DNA of 64,000 bases from Nepenthes gracilis (GCA_033239525.1 BSYO01000020.1:10480308-10544307); one strand, 5' to 3'. Positions 23,560 through 36,026 are shown, counted from the stretch's first letter. Notes: generated by a model from the letters alone, not told the origin. Made by a program: numbers and translations.

Positions 23560-26500
23560 AACCACTATTTCCTCTACAAGTATGGTGAACATGAGAGCCC
23601 AAGTCAGCGTTCCGGCTAAGGATGTCACCTCCCCCGGTGATGATCCACCTCGGGTAGCCGAGCGGAGGAGCAATTGGCTCCCATCATCATGGTGATGGCA
23701 GAGTAAATGAACAACATGTCTCGGATTCTCTAGGCACTCTACACAAGCCAAGGCCGGTAGAGGCAGGAGGCTCCCTCCTCTGCCCACACTCTGGCCTCCA
23801 AGCGTGGTAGTCAAATAAGAAAGAAATCGGCCAAGTGGGCACCACATCTGGGCAACTCCAATGCCCTGGTGGCATCGAATTCCAAGAGCCACTCTAGGTT
23901 AGAAAGTCAGCTGAGTCGTAGGACACCGAAGGAGAGGCCAGAATGAGAAAATCCATGCTAGTCTTGTGATGAGCAAAGGCCCCTGGTCCAAGGAACCTCG
24001 TGCATCACTCGACCGGCCAGTCGTAGCAGCTGATTGGTGCCACACCGTTTGGCCGGACGCTCAGAGTTGAAGACCTACCTCAATGCAAAAAGGACTGCCA
24101 CATCCTCTTGAATAAAGGATAAAGTTGACAAGATATAAAGGCAGGTGTTCAAGGAAGAAGTCGGTGGGCACTTCACCAAGCTGAAGAGATCGCCCTTCAC
24201 TGTGGAGAGCTGGACCCAGTTGGTTCCTTCTAAGTTCAAGATGTCTGCCTAGAACCATACAACGGAAGTATTGATCCTATGTATCATCTCGACCATTTTT
24301 GCATGCTGGCCAGTTTCCAAGGCCTGGATGAACCATCTATGTGCCAGTACTTCCCCCTAACTCTAAAGGAGGACACCTGAATTTGATTTATAGGCTAACA
24401 ATAAATTCAGTCCGGAGCTTCCATGATCTTGTTGATAGCTTCCTATCGTAGTTTACCTCTAGCCGCTAAGAAGAGAAGCAGCCTTTGTGATGGAACAACT
24501 CCCGAATTTGTCATTAACTTAATTCTTCTAATTAATTAACTGCTAGATGTGATCTAATAAATGCATATCAACGTACACAGGATCCACAACACAATGCCAT
24601 GATATCATGACTCCGACAACGAGCCAAAATATATTACCATGTCGAACCTAAATTGAGAAGATACCTGCAAATACCTTCAGACCTGTGGAAGCATTTTTAT
24701 AATCTAGATATACCAGGTTTCAACAAAAATATACATCAGTCTTCGAAATTACATAATAATACATACACCCAAACTCTGTAACAAATCCAAGAACAACTAG
24801 CATATAAAAAATACAAAAGATGATGTCTGAATACATCGTAGGACTTCCACAAGGCATAAAAGTAAACACTGATATTTACTCCTACTCGTCAGGTATAAAC
24901 TCATGCAGATTATCTGGAAAGTTAGCAAAAATAGTGAGGAAGTGAGTCAAATACTCAGTAAGGCACATATATATCAAAGAATATAAATACTTTATACTTA
25001 AAATATAACGGTACATATCAGAAAGGATAAAAATAAATGGATAATTATAAAACATGATCAAAAAACACTTTCACAATACATTTCAAAATCTTTGTCTAGT
25101 TCTTTCATTATCTTACTCATCAAATCGTATAGAAAACTTACTTTTCTTTAAGGTTCAAGGCCAGTAGGCTTTACTAGTTGGAGCGATCGATCGAAACCTA
25201 AATTGTATTTACTTCTACACAATCAAAAGCTTTCTGTTTCTATTCTCGACCTAGAGGCAGGCTGTCTACATTTATATACCCTATATACGGGGCCATAAAC
25301 TACAAGTAGTTTTTATCGTAGATAATAATCTCCCATTATAATATACTAAGGCATGCCAAAATATACTATCTGTCGAATATTCCTTGGTCTAATTTCTTAA
25401 CTTCTTAAAAAATTCTGCACTTGACTTCATACATTCTTGGTTCTCACTCTTTTGGAGAATAATTCATAATTTCTTAACATAATTACAAACTTTTTCTAAT
25501 AATTCTTTTTCATAAAGCTTATACATTTTACCATGAAAATTTTCTTAATTATGAAAATTTATCAATAATATAGATATGATAAAATATCAAAAAAATTTAG
25601 TACAGTGAGAAATATGCTATATAAAATTAAATATATAGTAAATTTTGAGCATACATAAATAATATGGAATAATTTATAATTTATAAACTTGAAGCACAAA
25701 TATGTGAAAATTATTTTTAGGCCTCTAAATATAGAGAGAATTTTTATAATATGCATATTTGAGATACATGTAAACAAACTAATGTTTTTGATAAAAACTT
25801 ACTATAAAAATGATAAATCAACTAATATGCACATTTTTTATATTTTTTCTTTAAAATCTTAATTAGGATTAGTATTAGAGCAATAATACTCAAGATGAAT
25901 GGGAATAAACAACAATAATTGAAAAAGAAAACTTAGAGTGCACTTGCCTCGACCCAATCTACTAATTTTCTTACTTAAATTGTCCGAATTCTGGCCTTTG
26001 GAGCCTCTCCTTCACTTTCTCTCTCTTCTCTTCCATTCCCCTTTGCTTCTCTCTCTCTTCTTTGTAAGAAATTGCACAAGAATTCTGGTAAGGGAGAAAG
26101 TATGGGCTTTTAATTACTCTGGTGCTCAAGCATTGGTTACGCACCGCTTTGGAGCGAGCATGCTAGAAATCATGCTCGAGTGTGCATTAGGCACCCATCG
26201 GGTGTGAGGGTTCTGGAAAGTCCACTTTGAGCGCGGTTCAGGCATTGGTCGGGCGTGGGGGTTCTAGAGTTTTTTGGGTCCAATTTTCGAACCTTTCAAC
26301 CCAAATTTTCACATCCATTATCCTAAATATCAATTATATTAGCATAATAAATCATAATTTATGAAATCTAAAAACTCAAACCTCATCGGCTTGGCACCTC
26401 ACGCACATCAAATAGAGGCCGGGAGAGAATCTGAAGAAGTTCTTGGGCGTTTACCACCAAAGCCCAAATAATACCCAAACTCACCGAGAAAGTGAAGCTA

Positions 26501-27095
26501 AGTAATTTCATCTCCGCTCTAGGGCCAGTCGACTTCTTCAAGCATCTGGCTCACAAGGACCCGTAGACTTTCTAGGAGGCTAAATCTATCGCCCAAGCTA
26601 CATAGCAGCCGAGGAAGCTGACGAGGTGTAGCACCCGAAATGGGTGGACCACCCCTGACCTGGGTTGACGGATGGAATGATGAAGAATGGGGACTATAAC
26701 AACCATTGCAAAAAGAAGCCTGAGGCCAAGCCAACTGTGCGGAGGAAATTCAGGCCCATGCACCTAACCCCACTGAATGACTCTCGGGCGACTACCCTCA
26801 GGTAGATTAGGGAGGAGAAGTTTTTGAAGTGGCGGAAGCAGGTGAAAAACCTGGATGGAGGAGATCAAATGAAATATTGTGATAACCATCGATCTTCGGG
26901 ACACAACATGGAGGATTGCTAGAGTCTGCAGAAGGAGATTGAGGAGTTGATTCGGAGAGGCCACCTCACTAAATTTTTAAGAAACTCGGGTTAGAATCCC
27001 GATCCGACGGGTGAAGACAGGCCAAGGCAGCAACAACCAAGGAATCGAGTTGCACCAGAGTGGTCAATATGGTAACCACTAGGCTGCCCAAGACC
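23560..27095 (+). pseudogene. D gag, split by LTR H
   Basis: The N-terminal half at about 24140-24508 reads HLDHFCMLASFQGLDEPSMC and QYFPLTLKEDT, then, after a frame change, RSFHDLVDSFLS. After the H insertion, gag resumes at about 26390 (RPGENLKKFLGVYHQ) and ends with the Tat-type C-terminal zinc segment YCDNHRSSGHNMEDC (about 26875-26920) and EIEELIRRGHLTKF. Multiple stops and frame changes are present. The capsid/nucleocapsid role is inferred from family. 23560-24140 has no clear domain. Confidence 0.8.
24509..26385 (-). repeat. H: LTR of the minus-strand Tekay-like family inside D gag
   Basis: The + strand begins TGTCATTAAC and ends near AACCTCA. It shares the CGGGGCCATAAACTAC block, the AGTGCACTTGCCTCGACC-type segment and the CTCTCTTCTC tract (about 26010-26065) with G and I. 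No internal sequence is attached, so it is probably a solo LTR. No TSD was recognised, and the right end is approximate. Confidence 0.65.
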
Positions 27096-27119
27096 TATAA
27101 CTCAGACTGCCAGGAGTAG

Positions 27120-27356
27120 CCGACTAGCAGTAAGAAACTGAGGGTAGGAGATGATGTAATCAGTTTTAACAACGACAATATGGCACATGTAATCTCTTCC
27201 CATTTTGACCCCCTGGCTATATTCGCCATCGTTTCAAATGGTACCATCGATTATCAGTTAAAATGAGTTTTTATTGATAATGAAAGCTCATACGATTTGC
27301 TTTATCTTGATGCGTACTTTAAACTTGTGACGGAGCTGATTTTTCTATATAACCTC
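27120..27356 (+). pseudogene. D aspartic protease fragment
   Basis: Reads VISFNNDNMAHVISSHFD followed by the active-site region VFIDNESSYDLLYLDAYF (about 27270-27320). The D-S/T-G triad appears as Asp-Asn-Glu, so catalysis is lost. The frame is cut by LTR G at 27357, and the N-terminal half of RT that should follow is missing. Confidence 0.75.
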
Positions 27357-29465
27357 TGTCAATAATAAATAAAAAAATGCCCAAATAATATAAATATTTG
27401 CAGAAAATTGGGTAGAATTTTTTCTAAAATTAGGCAAAAACATAATATAAATAATCTATATTTTTCACAATCTGGACAACATATAGATAAATAACTTTTA
27501 ATTTTATTTATTTTACAAACACAGGATCAACAAAATGATATAACATACATGACTCCAAGATAATATATCCTATCCACTGTCTTGTTTCAAAAGGAAGATG
27601 CCATTTAGGATCTGTATAAATCCAAAAGCAAATAGCGAAAGCGAAACTATGTCCAAAATATAAACCTGTGGAAGAAGAAATACCATTCCAACAAAAATAT
27701 AGAACATGTCATAATCCATTAATACATAATTTTCATCCACAATTTAGGTATTTATATTCAAACTAATCAAACTCCTAAAATAGGCTTTGAAACTCCTAAA
27801 ATCGTCAAGATAGTTTTAAGGCTTCCAAAGTCCTGCTGGTTAGGCTGAATCTACTCATCGTTAGAAACTAACTCTACTGTATCATCTGGAGGAGGAAAAA
27901 ACAAAAGAGTGAGCCAAGACCCAGAAGGTACAAGAAAATATGCAGTGTAAATCTTTCACACAGAATATAAGTATAGATAAACAAAACCATGAAAATATTT
28001 GAAGAATAGAGACGTATAATGAAACAAGAGAAAGCAGAAATCAGTATAATATGCTTCGAAAATCATAAATCAGTATAACAGGTATGAAAAATCAGGAACT
28101 GGTATCAAACTCTGTAATTTCTAAAAATCCCACTTTACTATCCAAAGGACCACACTAGTAGACCCACACTACCATAGTCGAAGATAGATTATGTTTTGCA
28201 CGCAATCAGAGGCCAAACATAGAATAGAAATATCCCTTCTTGCGGGATCAGTATAGGATTACCTCCCGAAAGTAGTCAGACATAGAAATTTTACCTTCTA
28301 GGCTAACGCCCTGAGGAAAGGTCGACCACGTTCAATTCCATGGACAGAGTTATCCTTGATTACCACCATAACGTTCTAAGGTATGTTGGAGAACCGTACG
28401 TGACTAAATAATAGTCCAATGTCCACTTTCTTATCAATTTCTTTAACTGAAACACTTAACTGAAATACTTAATTGAAGGAATTCTTGCTCAGATTCTTAT
28501 ATTCTTTACTTATCATGCCTCAACGGCAAATCAAACTCTTTCAGATAACCATTCAGTTAGTTTAGAAATTCACAGTAATTTAACAATACAGTTCCATGTA
28601 AATTTTTCAGATAAAAATCAAAGTTTGAGCAATAACCATTTACAAATCAACCTTTACATATCAAGATTTAAGGATTTTTAAACATCAAAATTCTAAATTT
28701 TCGTTCTAGGGTTTTACACAAAGCTTCCAGACTTATATTTGGCACCAAACACATGTTATATTTATGAAATCAATGCCATAAATTAAAATCTATATACAAA
28801 ATCATGTATTTAAACCAAAAATCTCCAAATTTTCGAGCTAGGGTTTTGTATGAAGCTTTCGGACTTAAATCGGACACCAAACAGATGTTTATTCATGAAA
28901 TTAAAGTTATATATCACAATACATATAGGTTAACATGAAATCTATCCAAACAATTAAGAAAAACATGCTTCATTTACATTAACCATGGAGGAAGAAGAGT
29001 TTAGAGTATAAATGCCAATTTAGAGATAATAAAAAGTGGCAAAAATAGAGAATAATGTCTGAGGTACACTTGCCTTCGCCTGATCTACTATTTTTCTTAC
29101 TCTAATCGGATCGAGAGTGGCCAAAATCTCCTTCTCTTTCCCTTTTTCCTCCTCCTTTCCTCTCATTTTCTCCTTCATGCTCTGCGTTCTGCATTCTCCC
29201 TCTCTTCGCTACCCTTTTTAAACAAAATAAAAGTAGGTCGGTGGGAAAATTTAAAGCTAGCGCTCGAGCACCAATCAGGCATCCCTCGAGCGCCACATTC
29301 TACTAAATGTGCTCGAGTGGTGCCTCGAGCGTGGCTCTTGCGTTGGGCCTGCTACCCTTCTAATTCACTTCCAACAATATATATATATTTTTTTTCAAGT
29401 CTAGTTTTGTTCATTATTGATTGAAATACCTCTTAATTTTCATGTTTAGAGATTGACATCTTACA
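27357..29465 (-). repeat. G left LTR (3' LTR)
   Basis: The + strand begins TGTCAATAAT and ends CATCTTACA next to the polypurine tract. 2109 bp. Confidence 0.75.
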
Positions 29466-29535
29466 ACTCTCCCCCACTTATAGAAATTTTATCCTCAAAA
29501 TTTAACAAAACTACATACAAAAAGTAAAAGATGGA

Positions 29536-29721
29536 GTATAGGTGCACTTGTTTCGACCTGATCTATCACTTCTCCAATTAGCTCAAAATTGAAAACGGAC
29601 CCAGAGACCTCGTTTTCCCTCCTTCTCTCTCTTCTCCCTCTCTCTCTCCTCTTCTTTCTCACCGCTTCTGTTTTTCCGAATCGCTTCCCCCCTCCTACTT
29701 GTTATGTTCTTGTTGTTGTTG

Positions 29722-29792
<71 letters not shown>

Positions 29793-29981
29793 TATTTCAT
29801 TTCTTATATTTTAAAACCCAAATCGATACTCGGACAATAGTATAGGCGTACTTCGGGCACCGAACCAATTAATCTAAATATCCTCCAAAATTTTATAATA
29901 TTTAATTAATTTTTTCACACCAAAATTATCCAAAATAATAAATAATTTTAATTAAAGCGGATAAAAATTTGGAATATTATA
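29536..29981 (-). repeat. G right LTR fragment
   Basis: Begins at a point matching about 29060 of the left LTR (GTGCACTTG...CGACCTGATCTATCAC) and includes the CTCTCTCTTC tract. It ends GAATATTATA, directly abutting D RT sequence. Confidence 0.65.
29711..29795. repeat. (GTT)n(ATT)n(AT)n microsatellite
   Basis: About five GTT units, about twenty ATT units and a short AT run. The poly-Ile open frame over it is a by-product. Confidence 0.97.
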
Positions 29982-30870
29982 CTTTGGTCTAAAGAACATA
30001 GGTGCCAGCTACCAAAGGCTTGTGAGTAAAATGTTCGAGGGCCAAATCAATAAGAATATGGAGGTAAACGTGGATGACATGCTCATTAAAAGTAAACCCA
30101 CCAATGACCATATTTGCGACCTCGCTGAATCTTTCGAGGTGCTCCAGGCACACCAGATGAAGTTGGACCCCTCCAAATATGTCTTTGGAGTTTCCTCTAG
30201 GATGTTCTTAAGTTTCATCATCTCCCAGCGGGAGATTAAGGCGAACCCTGAGAAAATGAAGGCCATCATGGTTATAACCCCGTCGTAGAATGTGAAGGAC
30301 GTCCAAAGGCTAACAGGGAGACTTGCAACACGCTCCCGCTTCCTGACTATGTCCGGAGACAAGTACTTCCCTTTCTTCAAGGCCTTGAGGAGACCAAGAC
30401 GAATGGTTTCCAATGGACGACCAATTGCCAGACCACCTTCGACGAGCTAAATGAGTACCTAGCCAGCCCTCCTTTCTTGACATCACCCAAAAAGAGCGAA
30501 AAGTTGTACCTGTACTTACTAGTTTTAGAGGTAGCACTGAGCTCCATTTTGATTCAGTAGGAGTCCAACGCATAGCGGCCTGTTTACTATGTCAGCAACA
30601 CGTTGACCCGCTTCGAGACTCGCTACCCCAACACTGAGAAGATCGTGCTGGTGATCGTCTTTTCAGCAAAAAAGTTACGACCCTACTTCTAAGCACACCG
30701 GATAGTTGTCCTAACCGACCAACCATTAAAGGGTATCCTACAAAAGCCTGACATGTCAGGGCGATTAGTTAAGTGAGCCATCGAATTAGGTGAGTTTGAC
30801 ATAGAGTTCAAGCCCAGACCGGCTATCAAAGGGTAGGCATTGGTCGATCTCATTGTTGAGACCACGACAC
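29982..30870 (+). pseudogene. D reverse transcriptase (C-terminal half) and first RNase H
   Basis: Starts mid-domain at FGLKNIGASYQRLVSKMFEG. The catalytic motif reads NVDD (30067-30078), with Asn where Tyr is usual. Then FGVSSRMFLSFIISQREI and VQRLTGRLATRSRFL follow, with a stop at 30286. The Ty3-type RNase H follows (YVSNTLTRFETRYPNTEK, about 30590-30645) with further stops. No functional RT is possible. Confidence 0.85.
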
Positions 30871-30887
30871 CAATTTCGAGCACCAAC

Positions 30888-31388
30888 TGTGCAAGTGACT
30901 TTGACCTACAAACCAAAATGCCAACTTGGGTCCTTTACGTGGACAGCTCATCTACAAACTCGGGCAGTGGGGCTGGAGTAATCTTAAGGATGCCTGATGG
31001 ATTCGAAGTGAGATATTCCTTAAAGCTTGGGTTCCCGACTATCAATATCGTGGCTGAGTATGAAGCTCCACTCGTAGGATTACGGCTCACTAAGGAGTGC
31101 TCAGTAATGAACGTGATCGTTTACAATGACTTAGAGCTGATCATCAACCAGGTTTGTGAAAGCTTTAAAGCATCCAACCTGCTACTCGTGAAATACCTGA
31201 CTAAGGCAAAAAACATGATCCAAAAGTTTGACAAGGTCGATGTGGTTCACATCCCAAGGACAGAAAATTGGAATGCCGACCAACTAGCGAAGGCAGCGGC
31301 AGGCGGCAGAGAGAGTCCAGAGCAATATTCTAGGGATATGCGGGAAATCCTGACCTCTCCCAATATCGAAGAGCAAGGGATAATGTAG
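30888..31388 (+). pseudogene. D second (archaeal-type) RNase H domain
   Basis: Part of a long open frame (30840-31388) reading WVLYVDSSSTNSGSGAGVIL, VAEYEAPLVGLRL, VYNDLELIINQV and ENWNADQLAKAA. This is the second RNase H found in Tat-lineage elements. The first acidic residue (Asp of YVDS) and the Glu of VAEYEA are kept. The segment has no stop, but it lies in a broken polyprotein. Confidence 0.82.
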
Positions 31389-32645
31389 GTCTCAGATGGT
31401 GAGAGCAAGATATCACCATACCAAAGGTATATTACGGATGGCTACCTACTATAAAATCCGGACGAGGTTAAGTGCATAAAGAAGATGGCCGGCTGGTATA
31501 CCATCATAGACAAAAAGTTATACTGCCAAGGGTACTGAACCCCATACCTATGGTGTCTTACACTAGAGGAGGCTGATTACTCATTGAGCGAAGTTCACAT
31601 TGATATCTGTGGGTCACACATCAGTGGTAAGAACCTAGCCTTCAAGGTGATATGCTAATGGTACTACTGGCCAACTATAAAAAAAGACGCCATAGAGTTT
31701 ATGACAAGGTGTAAGAATTGCCAAGTCCATGGCAACCTACACCATCAGCTGTTTACAAAGCTGAGGACCCTTCAGGCCTCCGGGACATTGGCGCAATGGG
31801 GACTTGACATTCTCAATCCATTTCCCTTCGCGTCTGACAAAAGAAGTTTGTCATGGTGGGCATCAACTACTACACGAAATAGGTTGAGGCCATCCTGTTG
31901 GCCCGCATCAAGGAGCAAAATGCCACTGAATTCTTTCGGTGAAATATTATCTATAGGTTTGGGATTTCTGAGATCATCGTGACCGACAACAAAGTTCAAT
32001 TTACCGGCAAGCGTTTCACTAAATACTGCGCTAATTTGGGCATCTAGCTGGTCCATACGTTGGTAGCCTATCCCAAAACAAACGGGCTGGTGGAGGTTAC
32101 CAACCAAACCCTACTTGCACGAGTGAAGACCAAGTTGGAGAACGTTGGGGGCTCCTGAGTGGATGAGCTGCCCTTTGTACTATGGTTGTATCGGATGACA
32201 CTCAAGGAGTTGACACGCAAAACGCCCTACAATCTATATTATGGAACTGAGGCTGTCATCCCAGTCGAGATCGGGTTACCCGGCCTCCGGGTCGAGGCCT
32301 TCGACCCACTCGATAACTCCAAGCAACTAAAAGAGCACTTGGACCTGTTGGAAGAAGCACGGGATGCGACAATAATGCGCATGGCCATCTATTAATTGCA
32401 GATCACCCGATCTTACAATAAAAAGGTGAAGGTCTAACAATTTAAGGTGAGAGACGTGGTCCTGTGGAGCATAGAGGCCACCAGTAAGATAGCTAACATG
32501 AATAAACTCTCCCTAACTTGAGAAGGCTTGTCCCTCGTCTCGACGATTCTTTAAAATGGGGCATACAGGCTCCGAGCCTAGAATGGCAAGCTAGTTCCAA
32601 GGATGTGGAATGTCGTCCATCTTAAAAAGTATTACTAGTAAGGCT
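31389..32645 (+). pseudogene. D integrase
   Basis: Zinc-binding residues are visible: EVHIDICGSH (about 31590) and RCKNCQ (about 31710). The catalytic acids appear in WGLDILNPFP (about 31805), IIVTDNKVQF (about 31975) and KTNGLVEVTNQTLL (about 32080-32110). The frame shifts near 31835. The C-terminal part (32159-32395: TPYNLYYGTEAVIPVEIGLP) is clear. Several stops (31382, 31450, 32045, 32157, 32394) break it. Confidence 0.85.
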
Positions 32646-32840
32646 CTTACTGAACTGAAGTATGTCATACATATGCTGCAAAAGGGTGCTTGTAATATTG
32701 TATCACGTTTAATGAATAACTCATTTACTTGCATGTCTTTGTCATTTCCGTTTTCTTTCTCATATGATTGCTTGTGTGATATTGTATGAATTTAAATGAC
32801 CTAAACTACCCTTAATTTGGGTGAGTTATCATTCACCTGC
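32645..32840 (+). other. untranslated spacer after D integrase
   Basis: Short spacer with no open frame, leading into the first minisatellite. Confidence 0.4.
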
Positions 32841-32844
32841 AACC

Positions 32845-33050
32845 TAACCTTGGTCCCCCACCGAGCGGACCATACGTGGTCAAATTGAACCTCGATCCCA
32901 CGCCGAGCAGCCCAAACGCGGTCGAGTTAAACCTCGGTCCCACACCGAAGGGTCCAAATGTAATCGAGTTAAACCTTGATCCAACATCGAGTGGCCCATA
33001 CACGGTTGGATTAAACCTTAGTCCTGTACCAACTAGCCCTTTTGCGGTTG
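32845..33050 (+). repeat. D minisatellite 1 (about 41 bp, 5 units)
   Basis: Unit core CGGTCGAGTTAAACCTCGGTCC with CACACCGA...GGCCCA. The same family occurs in F at 43635-43850, just before a shared CTCCTCCCGGAGGAGAT-like hairpin (33060-33085). Confidence 0.85.
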
Positions 33051-33355
33051 AATGCGACGACCTCCTCCCGGAGGAGATAGCACCATCCATCAATGATGGT
33101 CAGTAGATTAGAGCTAAGCACAAAAAGCCTCCACGTGCTCCAATAATGGGCAAGGCACCAAGGACTACAGTTTAGGCACCACCCTCCAAAATAGCAGTAT
33201 TATCGAACCAAGAAAAGAAATACTGCCAATTTGCATTCACAAAGTATACAATGTACATGTCGGCATTGAACAGTTAGGATGTGCATCTAAGGGCATCTGA
33301 AGGCCTCGAGGATACCAAAAGTCATTTGCGCTTACAACCTATCCACGTGGCTACT

Positions 33356-35080
33356 CTAAGATGGAGGACCCCTCGGGGGATGTGGCATAGATCCCCGACC
33401 CCCTTTGACCGGGTATCCGATTAGCTCCGAGTGACGGGAGGCTCCAGCGTTCCTCATGTCCAACAAACCAACATGAAAATTGAGGTCCGCTAGAGAAGCA
33501 ATCTTCCTACTGAAATGGATGCCCGCATGAAACCGCTCCTCTAGGGTGGGGGCCACTTCCTCTGGTCGGAACTTGGTCCTCAGCTCACCCTCAAGTACTA
33601 CGATCCTTTCTATAACTTGAGCATGGACTTCAACGAGTTTTCGCAATCTGGCATTAGACTTTGATAGGACCTGGTCCAAATAGTTGGCTCGAGCCTGACT
33701 CTACAGCGCGTCCCTGACGGCCGTGTTAACACGTCGTTCCATCTCCTCGGTGACGCGACCAGCCTGAGCACCCAACAGGCGAGCGACTTCATCTCCCCAC
33801 AAAAACAAAGACTTATCCAACCGGCGAGGCACCCTCGTAGGCTGGCAAACGAAAGGAGTATCGTGATGTATTTGTGCCTGGGCTTCTTCCTCACAACTGG
33901 ACCAGACGCCCTAGAGCTCAGATGCGGAAGGGGCTCTGTCAGGCCCCTAGGAAGGTCAGGTATGGCATCCTCTGAGGCAAGCTCCTCTGTGGCCACTGCC
34001 TTGTCAGTATTGCGTAATCCCCGAGCTTTCACCAGATGGACCTCTGCAGAGGAAGTGTCCAAAGAGCCCGCCACTGCAAGTAGATTCGTGGGGGTAAAAC
34101 TGGCCTCCTGCATGCCTGTCGGCTACTGGATTAGCCGGTACAGCAAATACTTGAGAGGGCAGCACTTTGACGGCATCTAAAGGGGTGATGAGAGCTTTTG
34201 CCCAGGACTACTCACCAACACCCCCATGCGCTCCACCATGTGAATGCCCACGATAGTAGATGACAAGGAGGACGCCGAAGTTGGTGCAGACCATCGCCGA
34301 GATGGGCTGTTTGAGGGGTCACCAATAAATAGTGTCTTTGCCTTCCTCCTAGGCCTGGATGGTGCTGGAGAAGTGGTCCTAACCTTCCTAGTCGGTGAAG
34401 GCGAGCCCGAACGGGCTTGTGCAAGTTCTTCTGGGGATAGAAGGTAGTCCCTCTTGAACCTGTCTGGGTTCGCCTGGATCAACTCCGTCAATGATTAGAC
34501 AGACTCCTCCTCCTCGCACAAAAGCTTGCCGGTGAAGGTTCCTAGCACATTGCCCCAACCCTTGGACAAGGGAAAGTCACTAGTCCTTCCAGTTCTTAAC
34601 GGACTCAAGGATGGATTGGCTGATTCGTAACTCATAAGGGACGAGTGAGATCCAATTCTCACTCTGGAAGAATCGAAATATCACTCTCACTGCTACCGCG
34701 GACTACATCCTCCAGTGATACGAAGGAATATACATAGAGAGCACAGGTAGCAGACGACATTTGAGTAGAGCCTTGCAATGAGAACTCCAAGGGCCTTAAA
34801 AATATCGAATAACTCTCCAAGAATGGGAAGGCGCAGACCACTCTCCAGGTGAGCCTCATAGGTGGTGATGAATCCATCCAAAGGGGAGCAAGCCCTATCG
34901 TGCTCCCCTGACACCGCATACAGAATGGACATGGGGATATTGTACTGGACGTACAATACCTTAATTTCGCCGACATCAAGAACGTACTGGATCGCATTGA
35001 TCTTGGGAGCCATGAAACCAGAGAAGGAAAATCAAATGAAGACAACTCGAAGAAAGCAAGAAACAAAGCAAAGTGAACTG
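33356..35080 (-). pseudogene. D antisense ORF (plant gypsy-type transposon protein-like)
   Basis: Three blocks on the minus strand, opposite to gag-pol. The N-terminal block (35013-34693) reads YNIPMSILYAVSGEHDRACS, SPLDGFITTYEAHLESGLRL and LFDIFKALGV, like the plant family annotated as putative gypsy-type transposon (Transposase_28). The middle block (34491-34177) reads QANPDRFKRDYLLSPEELAQ followed by a basic, Ser/Pro-rich tail. The C-terminal block (33679-33356) has a probable coiled coil (RKLVEVHAQVIERIVVLEGE). Stops separate the blocks. Function unknown. Antisense ORFs between pol and the 3' LTR are known in Tat elements. Confidence 0.65.
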
Positions 35081-35339
35081 TGAAATGGCCTCCGATTTTG
35101 TAGCCATCGCCGCCTCCACCATGAAATAATCTCTCGAAAAGGTGTGGCAATTATGGCCCAACATGCGTTGAATCTAGAGGGTGTGCAGCCTTGTCGAATT
35201 GTCCAACTCATTTATGGTGAAGAGACGACAGTCCTTTTTGATGGCGACACGTGATGGAAAGCAATGGGCTAGGGGCTAAACCATGCAAGTTCCCAAGCTC
35301 CAAAGCACAATTTCCCAAGTTGCCCAGCTAGAGGCAGAG

Positions 35340-35650
35340 TGAGGTAATGGAGTAAGATCGGATTGACTGTTCCAGAACAACTCCGGATCTTGGTCGGATT
35401 GATTGTAAAAGCCAGTCAACAAATCATCTCGGCTCTGGATTATCATTCTAGAACTTAGTCGGTTTGACCTCCAAGCTGCTTTGATTGAAGCCGGTCAACT
35501 ACCATTGCGGCTCCAACCCACACTCTGGACTCCAGCCGGTTTGGTCTATGAAGCCGGTCCACCATCCACTCCGTCCTGTTTAACCGAATGGCTTCCACCC
35601 TGGGTTTCAGCTGGTTTGGCAGTTCAACCACCCAATCTAGACCTACAACT
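35340..35650 (+). repeat. D minisatellite 2 (about 60 bp, GGTCAAC type)
   Basis: About five degenerate units with cores such as GAAGCCGGTCAACTACC, AGCCGGTTTGGTC and CTCCGGATCTTGGTCGGATT. It matches the better-kept array in F at 44563-45330. Confidence 0.75.
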
Positions 35651-36026
35651 CCTCGAACAAGTTTGACACACTAAAAAAAGATAGAGAAACATGACGGAAA
35701 AAGACGAAGAAGCGATAGTAGTATATGCAAAGATAGTTGCTAGTCTTTTTCATTGATCTCCCCTTTACAAGTTACAAAGCTCTCGAAAGGCAATGTACAA
35801 CAAAAAAATAATAATAATGAAAAAGGTGGGGAGAAATACATAAGACGGCAGCCCGACCGTAAAGGCTCCACTCTGTTAATACAAACTCTCGAGTAGAGAA
35901 ACAACACACAAAGATTAGAGCAAAAGCTTGACGAAAGGAAGCACCGCCGTGCACAGGTAGCCAGAGGATAAGGAATTCCAAGTCCTAGTTAGAGAAAGAG
36001 GCTCAAATGGGATGGGTATGAAAAAG

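Larger units (their letters stand above)
27357..29981 (-). mobile_element. G: internally deleted Tekay-like element inside D pol
   Basis: A complete minus-strand LTR (27357-29465) is followed by about 70 bp of element interior. That piece holds the polypurine tract (on the minus strand AGTGGGGGAGAGT) and GAGGATAAAATTTCTATAAG, the same signature as in TE1. A second, partial LTR runs from about 29536 to 29981. Everything between is gone. D's RT resumes at 29982 but its N-terminal half is absent, so the deletion also removed host-element sequence. No TSD. Confidence 0.72.

Noticed and set aside
29589..29840. Open frame ending in poly-Ile, resembling a membrane protein
   Set aside because: Covers the pyrimidine tract of an LTR and the ATT microsatellite; no start context or homologue.
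34659..35150. 163-codon minus-strand frame in D
   Set aside because: It overlaps the recognisable antisense block (35013-34693) in another frame; the latter carries the family motifs, so this one is a shadow.
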